This document shows, piece after piece, positions 24,219 through 33,572 of a stretch of DNA of 64,000 nucleotides (position 1 is the stretch's first letter; each line of letters starts with the position of its first letter). The position numbers and the translations under genes were made by a program. Location of the stretch: contig NZ_CP011533.1 in NCBI RefSeq assembly GCF_001704275.1, positions 4,960,001 through 5,024,000 on the forward strand. The letters are read 5' to 3'. Source of the stretch: Streptomyces noursei ATCC 11455 (GTDB taxonomy: Bacteria; Actinomycetota; Actinomycetes; Streptomycetales; Streptomycetaceae). The notes beneath the pieces are model-generated. The model did no database searches. It was not told where the DNA came from and worked only from the letters and a program-made list of their open reading frames with translations.

Positions 24219-25169
24219 TTACAGCGTGCCGAGCTTCACCAGGGCCAGCAGCGCGACCAGTTGGATCGCGGAGGCGCCCAGGGCCTTGGGCCACGGCAGG
24301 TCGTGCGACTTGCTGACCATGGAGGTCAGCAGATAGCCGGTGGCGAGCCAGGTGGCCCACCCCAGCACCTGGACCAGCGGGCTGTCGCCGCCCAGGAACA
24401 TGGCGAAGAGCAGCCGCGGCGCGTCCGGGATCGTCATGACCAGCATGGACAGGCCGACGGTCGGCTGCCAGGCGCCGTCGCCGCCGAGCTGGCGGGCCAT
24501 GGTGTGGGTGACCGCGCCCAGGATCAGGCTGCCCAGGATGAACATCACCGAGGTGAGCAGCACCCACGGGAGGCTGTTCCCGATCGTCTGGTTGATCACG
24601 TCCGCACGGGCCTTGTCGAAGCCGAAGACCGCGAGCAGGCCGTAGACGAAGGTGACGATCAGCGCCGGGCCCCACAGCGCGTGGTCCCGCATCTGCCAGA
24701 ACGTGGGCGTGGGCCGCAGCACGATGCCGGACAGCAGCTGCTTCCAGTGCAGCCGCGGGCCGGCCGGCGGCGCGCTGGTCTGCCCGGCGCGGTAGGTGCC
24801 GCCCTGCGCGTACTGGTCGTCGCCCGACCCGTACCCGTCCCCGTACGTGCCGTAGCCGTCCGGGGCCTCGCCGACGCTGAACTGCTGGGTGTGACCCGGA
24901 GCGTTGTTGCGGTTGTCGTAGGGCGCGTACGACGGCTCCGCCGCCGGGTACCCGCCGTCGCCGAAGTACTCGGGCTGCCCCTGTGGGGCCGGCCCGGCCT
25001 GGGCGGCGCCGTACGGCTGCGGCGCCGACTGCCACTGACCCTGCGGGGGCGGGGCCTGCCGCCCGTACGAAGCCGGCGGCCCGTACGCCTGCGGCCCCTG
25101 GGCCCCGGCCTGCTGTCCGTCCTGTGCGGGGCGGGCATCCCGTCCGCGCCCCATCCTGAATCCAGCCAC
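24219..25169 (-). CDS. Yip1-family membrane protein with long disordered N-terminus
   Basis: 316 aa from GTG 25169; an in-frame ATG at 25154 is an alternative. Residues 1-130 are a Gln/Gly/Pro/Tyr-rich disordered tail. Residues about 140-316 hold five hydrophobic helices beginning with a short helix LHWKQLLSGIVLRP, then WGPALIVTFVYGLLAVFGFD, VLLTSVMFILGSLILGA, and WATWLATGYLLTSM, the layout of bacterial Yip1/YckC-like proteins. The function is unknown; a membrane scaffold role is possible. A CsoR-like palindrome lies about 80 bp upstream. Confidence 0.8.
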   Translation of the reverse strand: MAGFRMGRGRDARPAQDGQQAGAQGPQAYGPPASYGRQAPPPQGQWQSAPQPYGAAQAGPAPQGQPEYFGDGGYPAAEPSYAPYDNRNNAPGHTQQFSVGEAPDGYGTYGDGYGSGDDQYAQGGTYRAGQTSAPPAGPRLHWKQLLSGIVLRPTPTFWQMRDHALWGPALIVTFVYGLLAVFGFDKARADVINQTIGNSLPWVLLTSVMFILGSLILGAVTHTMARQLGGDGAWQPTVGLSMLVMTIPDAPRLLFAMFLGGDSPLVQVLGWATWLATGYLLTSMVSKSHDLPWPKALGASAIQLVALLALVKLGTL

Positions 25170-25248
25170 GCTTTCGAAAGTACCTGGTCCCACGGCGCGG
25201 GGTGGCCCGCGGAGAATTCTGACGGCCCTTTGGAGCCGAGCTGTGACA

Positions 25249-25274
25249 TCCCCTAGGGGGTACCCCTGGGGGCG
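25249..25274. promoter_or_regulatory. CsoR-type (copper/metal) operator-like palindrome
   Basis: CCCCTAGGGGGTA overlaps TACCCCTGGGGG, giving a palindrome centred on GGTACC. G/C-tract repeats flanking TA are the form of Streptomyces CsoR operators before copper genes. Here the site is upstream of the Yip1-like gene and no copper gene is adjacent. Confidence 0.45.
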
Positions 25275-25300
25275 GTGGTGACCGGCCCCGCGCAAGCGGA

Positions 25301-25328
25301 ACGGCCGGCCCCCGAAGGGACCGGCCGT
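25301..25328 (-). terminator. hairpin after the Fe-S reductase gene
   Basis: ACGGCCGG pairs with CCGGCCGT, extended by three more pairs after one mismatch. It lies 48 bp downstream of the minus-strand stop at 25376. Confidence 0.65.
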
Positions 25329-25375
25329 CACCGTTTCGGCGTCCGGGACGCCGAGGAACCACGTCAGCCGAGGAG

Positions 25376-27646
25376 CTACTTCACCGGCTCCGGCTCCGGC
25401 GCATCCGCCGGCTCCTCCTCGCCCGAGGGCGGATCCAGCGGCGTCCTGACGGAGTCCAGCAGCAGCTGGGCCACGTCCACGACCTGGATGGACTCCTTGG
25501 CCTTGCCGTCGTTCTTCTTGCCGTTGACCGAGTCGGTCAGCATGACGAGGCAGAACGGGCAGGCGGTCGAGACGATGTCGGGGTTCAGCGAGAGGGCCTC
25601 GTCGACGCGCTCGTTGTTGATGCGCTTGCCGATCCGCTCCTCCATCCACATCCGGGCGCCGCCGGCGCCGCAGCAGAAGCCGCGCTCCTTGTGGCGGTGC
25701 ATCTCCTCGTTGCGCAGGCCCGGGACCTTGCCGATGATCTCGCGCGGGGGCGTGTAGATCTTGTTGTGGCGGCCCAGGTAGCACGGGTCGTGGTAGGTGA
25801 TGATGCCCTCGACCGGGGTGACCGGGATCAGCTTGCCCTCGTCGACGAGGTGCTGGAGCAGCTGGGTGTGGTGGATGACCTCGTAGTCGCCGCCGAGCTG
25901 CGGGTACTCGTTGCCGAGCGTGTTGAGGCAGTGCGGGCAGGTCGCGACGATCTTCTTGGAAGCCTTGGGCTTCTTCGTCGACTCGTCCTCGCTGTCCTCG
26001 CCGAAGGCCATGTTCAGGGCCTCGACGTTCTGCTGGCCGAGCTGCTGGAAGAGGAACTCGTTGCCCAGGCGGCGGGCCGAGTCACCGGTGCACGCCTCGT
26101 CGCCGCCCATGATCGCGAACTTCACGCCCGCGATGTGCAGCAGCTCGGCGAACGCCTTGGTGGTCTTCTTGGCGCGGTCCTCCAGGGCGCCGGCGCAGCC
26201 GACCCAGTAGAGGTAGTCGACCTCGGTGAGGTCCTCGATGTCCTTGCCGACGACCGGGACCTCGAAGTCGACCTCCTTGGTCCAGGCCAGACGCTGCTTC
26301 TTGGCCAGGCCCCAGGGGTTGCCCTTCTTCTCCAGGTTCTTGAGCATCGTGCCCGCCTCGGACGGGAACGAGGACTCGATCATGACCTGGTAGCGGCGCA
26401 TGTCGACGATGTGGTCGACGTGCTCGATGTCCACCGGGCACTGCTCGACGCAGGCGCCGCAGGTGGTGCAGGACCACAGCACGTCCGGGTCGATGACGCC
26501 GTTCTCTTCGAGGGTGCCGATCAGCGGGCGCTCGGCCTCGGCGAGGGCCGCGGCCGGGACGTCCTTGAGCTGCTCCTCGGTGCCCTTCTCCTCGCCCTCG
26601 GCGGTCTTGCCGCCGCCGGCCAGCAGGTAGGGCGCTTTGGCGTGCGCGTGGTCGCGCAGCGACATGATCAGCAGCTTCGGGGACAGCGGCTTGCCGGTGT
26701 TCCACGCGGGGCACTGCGACTGGCAGCGGCCGCACTCGGTGCAGGTGGCGAAGTCCAGCAGGCCCTTCCAGGAGAAGTGCTCGATCTGGGAGACGCCGAA
26801 CTGGTCGTCCTCGCCCGGGTCCTCGAAGTCGATCGGCTTGCCCGCCGACGTCATCGGCTGGAGGGCGCCGAGCGCCGTGCCGCCGTCCGCCTCGCGCTTG
26901 AACCAGATGTTGGGGAACGCCAGGAACCGGTGCCAGGCCACGCCCATGTCGGTCTTCAGCGCGACCGTGATCATCCAGATGAACGAGGTCGCGATCTTCA
27001 CGCCGGCGAAGAAGTAGGTGAGGTTCTGCAGCGTGCCGACGCTCAGCCCCTTCAGCCACGCCACGACCGGGTACGAGATGAAGAAGGACGCCTCGTAGCC
27101 GTCGACGTGGTGCTGGGCGCCCTCCAGGGCGTGCAGCATGAAGATGCAGACGCCGACGATGAGGATGACGGCCTCGACGAAGTACGCCTGGCCGAAGTTG
27201 GAGCCGGCGAAGCGGGACTTGCGGCCCGGCTTGTCCGGCTTGCTCAGCTGCCGGACGACGATCAGGACCAGGATGCCGAGCGTCGTCATCGTGCCCATGA
27301 ACTCGACATAGACGTTGTACGGCGTCCAGTCCCCGATGATCGGCAGGATCCAGTCGGCCTTGAAGAGCTGGCCGATGGCGTTGACGATCGTCAGCAGCAG
27401 GGAGAGGAAGCCGACCGCCACGAACCAGTGCGCCACGCCGACGACGCCCCAGCGGTTCATCCGGGTGTGGCCGAGGAACTCCTTGACCACCGTGCCGGTC
27501 CGTCGCACGGGATCGTCGGTCCGGGTTCCGGCGGGTACCGGCTGGCCTAGCCGCATGTGGCGGTAGATCTGCAGGATGGCACGGCCGAACAGCGCGACGC
27601 CGACCGCGATTAGGACCAGCGACACGATGATCGCGGCGAGTTGCAT
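25376..27646 (-). CDS. membrane-bound Fe-S reductase (GlpC/HdrD-like CCG domains)
   Basis: 756 aa. Residues 1-250 carry about five transmembrane helices of a NarI/HdrE-like membrane unit. Residues about 300-415 contain two 4Fe-4S clusters (CTECGRCQSQCP and CTTCGACVEQCP). The C-terminal half has two CCG-type cysteine-rich domains (HDPCYLGRHNK with FCCGAGGARMW, and ACTG/CPHCLNTLGNEY). The same layout occurs in the essential mycobacterial protein Rv0338c, also near dnaK. It should pass electrons between membrane quinone and a soluble partner; the partner is unknown. Its start faces dnaK across 334 bp. Confidence 0.88.
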   Translation of the reverse strand: MQLAAIIVSLVLIAVGVALFGRAILQIYRHMRLGQPVPAGTRTDDPVRRTGTVVKEFLGHTRMNRWGVVGVAHWFVAVGFLSLLLTIVNAIGQLFKADWILPIIGDWTPYNVYVEFMGTMTTLGILVLIVVRQLSKPDKPGRKSRFAGSNFGQAYFVEAVILIVGVCIFMLHALEGAQHHVDGYEASFFISYPVVAWLKGLSVGTLQNLTYFFAGVKIATSFIWMITVALKTDMGVAWHRFLAFPNIWFKREADGGTALGALQPMTSAGKPIDFEDPGEDDQFGVSQIEHFSWKGLLDFATCTECGRCQSQCPAWNTGKPLSPKLLIMSLRDHAHAKAPYLLAGGGKTAEGEEKGTEEQLKDVPAAALAEAERPLIGTLEENGVIDPDVLWSCTTCGACVEQCPVDIEHVDHIVDMRRYQVMIESSFPSEAGTMLKNLEKKGNPWGLAKKQRLAWTKEVDFEVPVVGKDIEDLTEVDYLYWVGCAGALEDRAKKTTKAFAELLHIAGVKFAIMGGDEACTGDSARRLGNEFLFQQLGQQNVEALNMAFGEDSEDESTKKPKASKKIVATCPHCLNTLGNEYPQLGGDYEVIHHTQLLQHLVDEGKLIPVTPVEGIITYHDPCYLGRHNKIYTPPREIIGKVPGLRNEEMHRHKERGFCCGAGGARMWMEERIGKRINNERVDEALSLNPDIVSTACPFCLVMLTDSVNGKKNDGKAKESIQVVDVAQLLLDSVRTPLDPPSGEEEPADAPEPEPVK

Positions 27647-27889
27647 TGGGGGCTCCTCGAACCTGCGAGAGCGGGCGAAATCTTCAGGGATCCGCGTGAT
27701 CGGAACGGCGGGGCCGTGGAGATCCGAGCGGAACTACTAAGCGGTAACTTTTTGGGTCTGCGGCTGAGGTTACCGAGTATTCGGGGCCCCTTGAAGCCGC
27801 CCGGCCGGTGATCTGTGTCGCGCGGGCAACCGTCGGGCCGGTCCCGACGTCCTCCGGAACGACCTGGTGACGATAAGAGGGACATAAAA

Positions 27890-27910
27890 GTTGAGTGCCT
27901 CCGACTCAGG
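27890..27910. promoter_or_regulatory. HAIR element 1 (HspR operator) of dnaK
   Basis: GTTGAGT-N7-ACTCAGG, one mismatch per arm from the CTTGAGT-N7-ACTCAAG consensus, just upstream of the -35. Confidence 0.85.
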
Positions 27911-27941
27911 TCTGTTGACAGCTTCGGATCGGTGCTGCACC

Positions 27942-27962
27942 CTTGAGCCTGTTCCACTCAAG
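27942..27962. promoter_or_regulatory. HAIR element 2 (HspR operator) of dnaK
   Basis: CTTGAGC-N7-ACTCAAG, nearly perfect, 18 bp before the dnaK start and over the likely -10/transcript start. Confidence 0.92.
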
Positions 27963-27980
27963 TCAGCTGGAGGAATCGAA

Positions 27981-29858
27981 ATGGCACGTGCGGTCGGCAT
28001 CGACCTGGGCACGACGAACTCCGTCGTCAGTGTTCTCGAAGGCGGTGAGCCCACCGTCATCACCAACGCCGAGGGCGCCAGGACCACGCCGTCCGTCGTC
28101 GCCTTCGCCAAGAACGGCGAGGTGCTGGTCGGCGAGGTGGCCAAGCGCCAGGCGGTCACGAACGTGGACCGGACCATCCGCTCCGTCAAGCGCCACATGG
28201 GCACTGACTGGAAGATCAACCTGGATGGCAAGGACTTCAACCCGCAGCAGATCTCCGCGTTCATCCTGCAGAAGCTGAAGCGGGACGCGGAGTCCTACCT
28301 CGGCGAGAAGGTCACCGACGCGGTCATCACCGTCCCGGCGTACTTCAACGACTCCGAGCGCCAGGCCACCAAGGAGGCCGGTGAGATCGCGGGCCTCAAC
28401 GTCCTGCGCATCGTCAACGAGCCCACCGCGGCCGCCCTGGCCTACGGCCTGGAGAAGGAAGACCAGACCATTCTCGTCTTCGACCTCGGCGGTGGCACCT
28501 TCGACGTGTCGCTGCTGGAGATCGGCGACGGCGTCGTCGAGGTGAAGGCCACCAACGGTGACAACCACCTCGGTGGTGACGACTGGGACCAGCGCGTCGT
28601 CGACTACCTGGTCAAGCAGTTCGCGGGCGGCCACGGCGTGGACCTCTCCAAGGACAAGATGGCGCTCCAGCGCCTGCGCGAGGCCGCGGAGAAGGCGAAG
28701 ATCGAGCTGTCGTCGTCCAGCGAGACGACGATCAACCTGCCCTACATCACCGCGTCCGCCGAGGGCCCGCTGCACCTGGACGAGAAGCTCACCCGCTCGC
28801 AGTTCCAGCAGCTGACCGCGGACCTCCTCGACCGCTGCAAGACCCCGTTCCACAACGTGATCAAAGACGCCGGCATCTCGCTGTCCGAGATCGACCACGT
28901 GGTCCTGGTCGGCGGCTCGACCCGTATGCCCGCCGTCGCCGAGCTCGTCAAGGAGCTGACCGGCGGCAAGGAGGCCAACAAGGGCGTCAACCCGGACGAG
29001 GTCGTCGCCATGGGCGCCAGCCTCCAGGCCGGTGTCCTCAAGGGCGAGGTCAAGGACGTCCTCCTGCTGGACGTCACCCCGCTGTCCCTCGGTATCGAGA
29101 CCAAGGGCGGCATCATGACCAAGCTGATCGAGCGCAACACCACGATCCCGACCAAGCGCTCGGAGATCTTCACCACGGCCGAGGACAACCAGCCGTCCGT
29201 GCAGATCCAGGTCTACCAGGGCGAGCGCGAGATCGCGGCGTACAACAAGAAGCTCGGGATGTTCGAGCTGACCGGTCTGCCGCCGGCCCCGCGCGGTGTC
29301 CCGCAGATCGAGGTCTCCTTCGACATCGACGCCAACGGCATCATGCACGTGACCGCCAAGGACCTGGGCACGGGCAAGGAGCAGAAGATGACCGTCACCG
29401 GCGGCTCCTCGCTGCCGAAGGACGAGGTCGACCGGATGCGTGAGGAGGCCGAGCGGTACGCGGAGGAGGACCACAAGCGCCGCGAGGCCGCCGAGACCCG
29501 CAACCAGGGCGAGCAGCTGGTCTACCAGACCGAGAAGTTCCTCAAGGACAACGAGGACAAGGTGCCCGCCGAGGTCAAGACCGAGGTCGAGACCGCCGTC
29601 GGTGAGCTGAAGGAGAAGCTCAAGGGCGAGTCCGCCGAGGGCGACAACACCGCCGAGATCCGCACCGCGTCGGAGAAGGTCGCGGCCGTCTCCCAGAAGC
29701 TCGGCCAGGCCATGTACGCCGACGCCCAGGCCGCGCAGGGTGCGGCCGGCGCCGCGGGTGCCGCCGGTGGCCAGCAGGCCAAGGCCGAGGACGACGTCGT
29801 GGACGCCGAGATCGTCGACGACGAGAAGCCCAAGGACGCCAAGGGTGGTGCGGCGTGA
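27981..29858 (+). CDS. dnaK: chaperone DnaK (Hsp70)
   Basis: 625 aa from ATG 27981 (AGGAATCG upstream; an open extension further upstream runs through the operators and is rejected). ATP-driven folding chaperone working with DnaJ and GrpE. The nucleotide domain begins with [13 protein letters not shown] and contains [15 protein letters not shown] near 175-190 and [14 protein letters not shown] near 308-321. The linker is [17 protein letters not shown] near 355, followed by the substrate-binding beta domain and a helical lid with Ala/Gly-rich end and [12 protein letters not shown] tail. First gene of the HspR-controlled operon, overlapping grpE by 4 bp. Confidence 0.98.
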   Translation: MARAVGIDLGTTNSVVSVLEGGEPTVITNAEGARTTPSVVAFAKNGEVLVGEVAKRQAVTNVDRTIRSVKRHMGTDWKINLDGKDFNPQQISAFILQKLKRDAESYLGEKVTDAVITVPAYFNDSERQATKEAGEIAGLNVLRIVNEPTAAALAYGLEKEDQTILVFDLGGGTFDVSLLEIGDGVVEVKATNGDNHLGGDDWDQRVVDYLVKQFAGGHGVDLSKDKMALQRLREAAEKAKIELSSSSETTINLPYITASAEGPLHLDEKLTRSQFQQLTADLLDRCKTPFHNVIKDAGISLSEIDHVVLVGGSTRMPAVAELVKELTGGKEANKGVNPDEVVAMGASLQAGVLKGEVKDVLLLDVTPLSLGIETKGGIMTKLIERNTTIPTKRSEIFTTAEDNQPSVQIQVYQGEREIAAYNKKLGMFELTGLPPAPRGVPQIEVSFDIDANGIMHVTAKDLGTGKEQKMTVTGGSSLPKDEVDRMREEAERYAEEDHKRREAAETRNQGEQLVYQTEKFLKDNEDKVPAEVKTEVETAVGELKEKLKGESAEGDNTAEIRTASEKVAAVSQKLGQAMYADAQAAQGAAGAAGAAGGQQAKAEDDVVDAEIVDDEKPKDAKGGAA

Positions 29859-30541
29859 CGGAGGAGACCCCGGGCTTCGAGGAGAAGCCCGACGTCCCTT
29901 CCGATGCCGCTTCCGAAGACGCGGCGCAGGCCGAGTCCGCCGACAAGGCGGGCTCGGCCCCGGCCGGGGACGTCCAGGACGTCGCGCTCCAGGCCCAGCT
30001 GGACCAGGTGCGCACCGCGCTCAACGAGCGCACCGCCGACCTTCAGCGGCTCCAGGCGGAGTACCAGAACTACCGCCGCCGGGTGGAGCGCGACCGCGTG
30101 ACGGTCAAGGAGATCGCGGTCGCCAACCTGCTCTCCGAGCTGCTGCCGGTGCTCGACGACATCGGTCGGGCCCGGGACCACGGCGAACTGGTCGGCGGCT
30201 TCAAGTCGGTCGGCGAGTCGCTGGAGACCGTGGTCGCCAAGCTCGGTCTGCAGCAGTTCGGCAAGGAGGGCGAGCCCTTCGACCCGACGATCCACGAAGC
30301 GCTGATGCACTCGTACGCGCCCGACGTCACGGAGACGACATGCGTCGCCATCCTGCAGCCCGGGTATCGCATCGGTGAGCGCACGATCCGCCCCGCGCGG
30401 GTCGCGGTCGCCGAGCCGCAGCCGGGCGCGCAGGGCGCCAAGTCCGCCTCCGACGAGGAGGCCAAGGGCGCCAAGGGCGGTAAGGGAGCCAAGGGTGCCA
30501 AGGCTGCGGACAAGGAGAGCGGTGGCCCGGACAAGGGCTGA
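29855..30541 (+). CDS. grpE: nucleotide exchange factor GrpE
   Basis: 228 aa. GTG 29855 overlaps the dnaK stop (GTGA), so the two are translationally coupled. A disordered acidic N-terminus is followed by a coiled coil (about 45-95, [20 protein letters not shown] and [17 protein letters not shown]), then the beta domain with [17 protein letters not shown] and the GrpE signature ([19 protein letters not shown]...). The tail is an unusual Lys/Gly/Ala repeat stretch ([18 protein letters not shown]). It releases ADP from DnaK. Confidence 0.97.
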   Translation: MTEETPGFEEKPDVPSDAASEDAAQAESADKAGSAPAGDVQDVALQAQLDQVRTALNERTADLQRLQAEYQNYRRRVERDRVTVKEIAVANLLSELLPVLDDIGRARDHGELVGGFKSVGESLETVVAKLGLQQFGKEGEPFDPTIHEALMHSYAPDVTETTCVAILQPGYRIGERTIRPARVAVAEPQPGAQGAKSASDEEAKGAKGGKGAKGAKAADKESGGPDKG

Positions 30542-30586
30542 CGTACGGGCAGAGTCGAGAACCGCGCGGAAGGAGGGACGTCGGGG

Positions 30587-31756
30587 ATGAGCACCAAGGA
30601 CTTCGTCGAGAAGGACTACTACAAGGTCCTCGGCGTCCCCAAGGACGCCACCGAAGCGGAGATCAAGAAGGCGTACCGCAAGCTCGCCCGCGAGTTCCAC
30701 CCGGACGCCAACAAGGGCGACGCCAAGGCCGAGGAGCGCTTCAAGGAGATCTCCGAGGCCAACGACGTGCTCGGCGACGCCAAGCGCCGCAAGGAGTACG
30801 ACGAGGCCCGCGCGCTGTTCGGCAACGGCGGCTTCCGGCCGGGCCCCGGCGGAGGCGGGAACTTCAACTTCGACCTCGGCGACCTCTTCGGAGGCGCGGG
30901 GGGCGCCGGGGGTTCCGGCGGCTTCGGCGGCGGGCTCGGGGACGTCTTCGGCGGCCTGTTCAACCGCGGTGGTTCCGGCACCCGTACGCAGCCGCGCCGC
31001 GGCCAGGACATCGAGTCCGAGGTGACGCTCAGCTTCACCGAGGCGGTCGACGGGGCCACGGTCCCGCTGCGGATGTCCAGCCAGGCGCCCTGCAAGGCGT
31101 GTTCCGGCACCGGCGACAAAAACGGTACGCCTCGGGTCTGCCCGACCTGTGTCGGCACCGGACAGGTCAGCCGGGGCGCGGGCGGTGGCTTCTCGCTCAC
31201 CGACCCGTGCGCCGACTGCAAGGGCCGTGGCCTGATCGCCCAGGACGCCTGCGAGGTCTGCAAGGGCAGCGGGCGGGCCTCCAGCGCCCGCACGATGCAG
31301 GTCCGCATCCCCGCGGGCGTCTCGGACGGGCAGCGCATCCGGCTGCGCGGCAAGGGCGCACCGGGCGAGCACGGCGGCCCGGCCGGCGATCTGTACGTGG
31401 TCGTCCACGTGGGCGCCCACCCGGTCTTCGGCCGCAAGGGCGACAACCTCACCGTCACGGTGCCGGTCACCTTCCCGGAGGCCGCGCTCGGCGGCGAGGT
31501 CAAGGTGCCGACGCTGGGCGGCCCGCCGGTCACGCTGAAACTGCCGGCCGGCACTCCCAACGGACGCACGATGCGGGCCCGTGGCAAGGGCGCGACCCGC
31601 AAGGACGGCACCCGAGGTGATCTGCTGGTCACCATAGAGGTGGTCGTTCCCAAGGACCTCGGCGACAAGGCGAAGGAAGCGCTGGAGTCCTATCGCGAGG
31701 CGACCGCGGGCCCGGACCCGCGGGCGGAGCTTTTCCAGGCCGCGAAGGGAGAATGA
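30587..31756 (+). CDS. dnaJ: chaperone DnaJ (Hsp40 type I)
   Basis: 389 aa, ATG 30587 behind GGAGGGA. The J domain (about 8-75) has the HPD motif in EFHPDANKGD. A Gly/Phe-rich region (about 84-130) follows, then four CxxCxGxG zinc-binding repeats between about 168 and 228 (CKACSGTG, CPTCVGTG, CADCKGRG, CEVCKGSG) and the C-terminal client-binding domains. It loads substrates on DnaK and stimulates its ATPase. It stops one base before the hspR start. Confidence 0.98.
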   Translation: MSTKDFVEKDYYKVLGVPKDATEAEIKKAYRKLAREFHPDANKGDAKAEERFKEISEANDVLGDAKRRKEYDEARALFGNGGFRPGPGGGGNFNFDLGDLFGGAGGAGGSGGFGGGLGDVFGGLFNRGGSGTRTQPRRGQDIESEVTLSFTEAVDGATVPLRMSSQAPCKACSGTGDKNGTPRVCPTCVGTGQVSRGAGGGFSLTDPCADCKGRGLIAQDACEVCKGSGRASSARTMQVRIPAGVSDGQRIRLRGKGAPGEHGGPAGDLYVVVHVGAHPVFGRKGDNLTVTVPVTFPEAALGGEVKVPTLGGPPVTLKLPAGTPNGRTMRARGKGATRKDGTRGDLLVTIEVVVPKDLGDKAKEALESYREATAGPDPRAELFQAAKGE

Positions 31757-31757
31757 G

Positions 31758-32213
31758 ATGGACAGCCGGGGCGGGCAGCGTCGTAACCCCTATGAACTGA
31801 CCGACGAATCGCCGGTGTACGTCATCTCCGTCGCGGCCCAGCTCTCCGGCCTGCATCCACAGACCCTGCGGCAGTACGACCGCCTGGGCCTGGTCTCGCC
31901 CGACCGCACGGCCGGGCGGGGCCGCCGCTACTCCGCCCGCGACATCGAACTGCTGCGCACCGTCCAGCAGTTGTCGCAGGAGGAGGGCATCAACCTCGCC
32001 GGCATCAAGCGCATCATCGAGCTGGAGAACCAGGTCGCGGCCCTCCAGCAGCGGGTCGCCGAGCTGCAGGGCGCCCTGGAGGGCGCGGCCAGCGCGATGC
32101 GGCAGCGGGAGGCCGCGGTGCACGCCTCCTACCGCCGCGACCTGGTGCCGTATCAGGACGTGCAGCAGAGCAGTGCGCTGGTGGTCTGGCGGCCCAAGCG
32201 GTCGTCGGAGTGA
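31758..32213 (+). CDS. hspR: heat-shock repressor HspR (MerR family)
   Basis: 151 aa. The MerR-type winged helix-turn-helix lies at about 20-90 (YVISVAAQLSGLHPQTLRQYDRLGLVSPDR, GRRYSARDIELLRTVQQLS, EEGINLAGIKRIIELE), followed by a coiled coil (LENQVAALQQRVAELQGALE). HspR binds HAIR sites with DnaK as co-repressor and so closes a feedback loop on its own operon and clpB. The three HAIR sites in this window are its expected targets. It is the last gene of the operon, before a strong terminator. Confidence 0.97.
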   Translation: MDSRGGQRRNPYELTDESPVYVISVAAQLSGLHPQTLRQYDRLGLVSPDRTAGRGRRYSARDIELLRTVQQLSQEEGINLAGIKRIIELENQVAALQQRVAELQGALEGAASAMRQREAAVHASYRRDLVPYQDVQQSSALVVWRPKRSSE

Positions 32214-32229
32214 GGCCGTGGTCCACGCG

Positions 32230-32268
32230 ACGAAGGGCCGGGGTGGGTACACCACCCCGGCCCTTCGT
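32230..32268 (+). terminator. terminator of the dnaK operon
   Basis: A perfect 16-bp stem (32230-32245 with 32253-32268; arm ACGAAGGGCCGGGGTG), 7-base loop. It also lies downstream of the convergent gene at 32310. Confidence 0.9.
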
Positions 32269-32309
32269 GTGTGTCCGGCGTCCCCGCGGTCAGCGTCGTC
32301 CGCCTGCGG

Positions 32310-32714
32310 TCAGCAGCCGTTGTACCCGGCCGTCGGCATCGACAGCCGCCGGTGCACCCGCGACTTCATCGCCAGGGTGTAGACCGGCTCGTCCAGGTCG
32401 GCGGTCTCCAGTCGGACTCCCGCTGCCGCGCACCGCGCGGTGAACTCGTCGGTGCCGTCGATCGCGTACTCCAGCGCCCGCCGGTTGGGCGTGACGAACA
32501 CGTCGACCAGGCCCTCTTCGACGTCGTGCCACAGTGCGCTGTGGTCGGCGCGCAGCTGGTGCAGGCTGAGCTGGCAGGTCAGACGGTAGTCACGGGCTGC
32601 CACCCACTGTTTGCACATGGCGTGCTGGCTGCGGTCATCGACCAGGAACGGATCCTCGTCCAGCTCGGACAGCGGCATCAGACAGGCGATCGCCGTCACT
32701 CGGACCGAGTTCAT
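32310..32714 (-). CDS. hypothetical 134-aa protein coupled to a zinc-ribbon gene
   Basis: ATG 32714 has GGAGG 6 bases upstream and overlaps the stop of the preceding zinc-ribbon gene as ATGA, so the two are co-translated. The sequence starts MNSVRVTAIACLMPLSELDEDPF, has a central helical part (ARDYRLTCQLSLHQLRADHSALW) and a C-terminal region with Arg-rich MKSRVHRRLS. There are three or four Cys but no clear metal motif. I do not recognise the family. Confidence 0.7.
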   Translation of the reverse strand: MNSVRVTAIACLMPLSELDEDPFLVDDRSQHAMCKQWVAARDYRLTCQLSLHQLRADHSALWHDVEEGLVDVFVTPNRRALEYAIDGTDEFTARCAAAGVRLETADLDEPVYTLAMKSRVHRRLSMPTAGYNGC

Positions 32715-32959
32715 CGTGCCCTCCGGGGCGTGGCGACTGTGGGGGCGACGATACCCCCGCCGAGGGCCCGGGGTGGAGGGGCTGCGCCGGGCGGCGAGGC
32801 GTATCCGCAGGCGTGGCAGATCTTCCAGCCGTCCTGGTTCACGGCCAACTGGCCGCCGCACCGGGGGCAGTTCTCGGCGTACGGCCGGGGCCGGATCGTC
32901 CGCTTCCGCCGCGGCGGACGGCGCGGAACGGTCGTCGTGCTGCCTAATGCCGACGCCAT
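32711..32959 (-). CDS. 82-aa zinc-ribbon protein
   Basis: ATG 32959 with GGAGG 5 bases upstream was chosen. A basic N-terminal third (VPRRPPRRKRTIRPR) precedes a zinc ribbon with two Cys pairs, ENCPRCGGQLAVNQDGWKICHACGY, at about residues 30-53. The C-terminal part is Pro/Ala-rich. The basic tail and ribbon suggest nucleic-acid or ribosome-associated binding; this is inference. It overlaps the downstream 134-aa gene by 4 bp. Confidence 0.75.
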   Translation of the reverse strand: MASALGSTTTVPRRPPRRKRTIRPRPYAENCPRCGGQLAVNQDGWKICHACGYASPPGAAPPPRALGGGIVAPTVATPRRAR

Positions 32960-33127
32960 GCGGCCTCCAGCTGCCGTCTTTTTGCCCGGGACAGGTCCGA
33001 TGCCGCTCGTCGATGTGCGGAGGTGTTCGGTTCCTGCCGTTCCTGAGTACCAGGTGGGCGCCCGACGGTGGATCTGGAGCATCCGGTTTCGGCCAGGTCC
33101 AGACCTTGTCGGGGCGGCGGGGCGGCC

Positions 33128-33532
33128 TCAGGCCCGGCCGAGGGCCTTGGTCACCGCGATCTCGATCATGACGCGGTCGGGGTTGGGCTCCGGGGTTCGG
33201 CCGTACCGCTCGGCGTACCGGCGCACCGCGTCGGCCACCGTCTCGGCGTCCGTCCGCACCCGGGCGAGGCCCTCCAGGGTCGCCCAGCGACCGCGGTCCA
33301 CCTGGCACACCGCCACCCGCGCCCCGCCGGGGCCGGCGGCGAGGATGTTCTTGACCTTGGTGCTGTCCTTGCGGGTGATGATCCGCGCGATCCGCTGCCC
33401 GGCGTCGTAGGTCACGCCGACCGGGACGACGTGCGGGGTGCCGTCGGCCCGCAGGGTCGTGAGGGTCGGCATCTGGTACTCGCCCCAGAAGGCGAGGTAC
33501 TCGGGGGACAGCGCGCTCAGGTCGTGGGCCAT
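33128..33532 (-). CDS. PPOX-class F420/flavin-dependent oxidoreductase-like protein
   Basis: 134 aa, ATG 33532. A split-barrel fold is indicated: YLAFWGEYQMPTLTTLRADGTPHVVPVGVTYD, RIARIITRKDSTKVKNIL, and ARVAVCQVDRGRWATLEGLARVRTD. This is the order of strands and the Lys/Ser cofactor-binding segment of PPOX-class proteins in actinobacteria, which bind F420 or FMN and reduce varied substrates. Specificity cannot be told from the sequence. It follows the Uma2-family gene after 40 bp on the same strand. Confidence 0.85.
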   Translation of the reverse strand: MAHDLSALSPEYLAFWGEYQMPTLTTLRADGTPHVVPVGVTYDAGQRIARIITRKDSTKVKNILAAGPGGARVAVCQVDRGRWATLEGLARVRTDAETVADAVRRYAERYGRTPEPNPDRVMIEIAVTKALGRA

Positions 33533-33572
33533 GGGGGCCAGGGTAGTGGGGGCCGGAGGCCGGCCCCGCTGG

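Larger units (their letters stand above)
27647..27980. promoter_or_regulatory. divergent control region of dnaK and the Fe-S reductase
   Basis: The region holds two HspR repeats (27890-27910 and 27942-27962) and TTGACA at 27915-27920, a good vegetative -35 for dnaK. A -10 at the right distance would be CACCCT (27938-27943), which is weak and overlaps the second repeat. So HspR bound at either site would block RNA polymerase. No coding frame is supported. Confidence 0.75.

Noticed and set aside
25691..27550. 619-codon plus-strand frame
   Set aside because: Antisense of the Fe-S reductase, whose cysteine motifs and membrane helices are clear.
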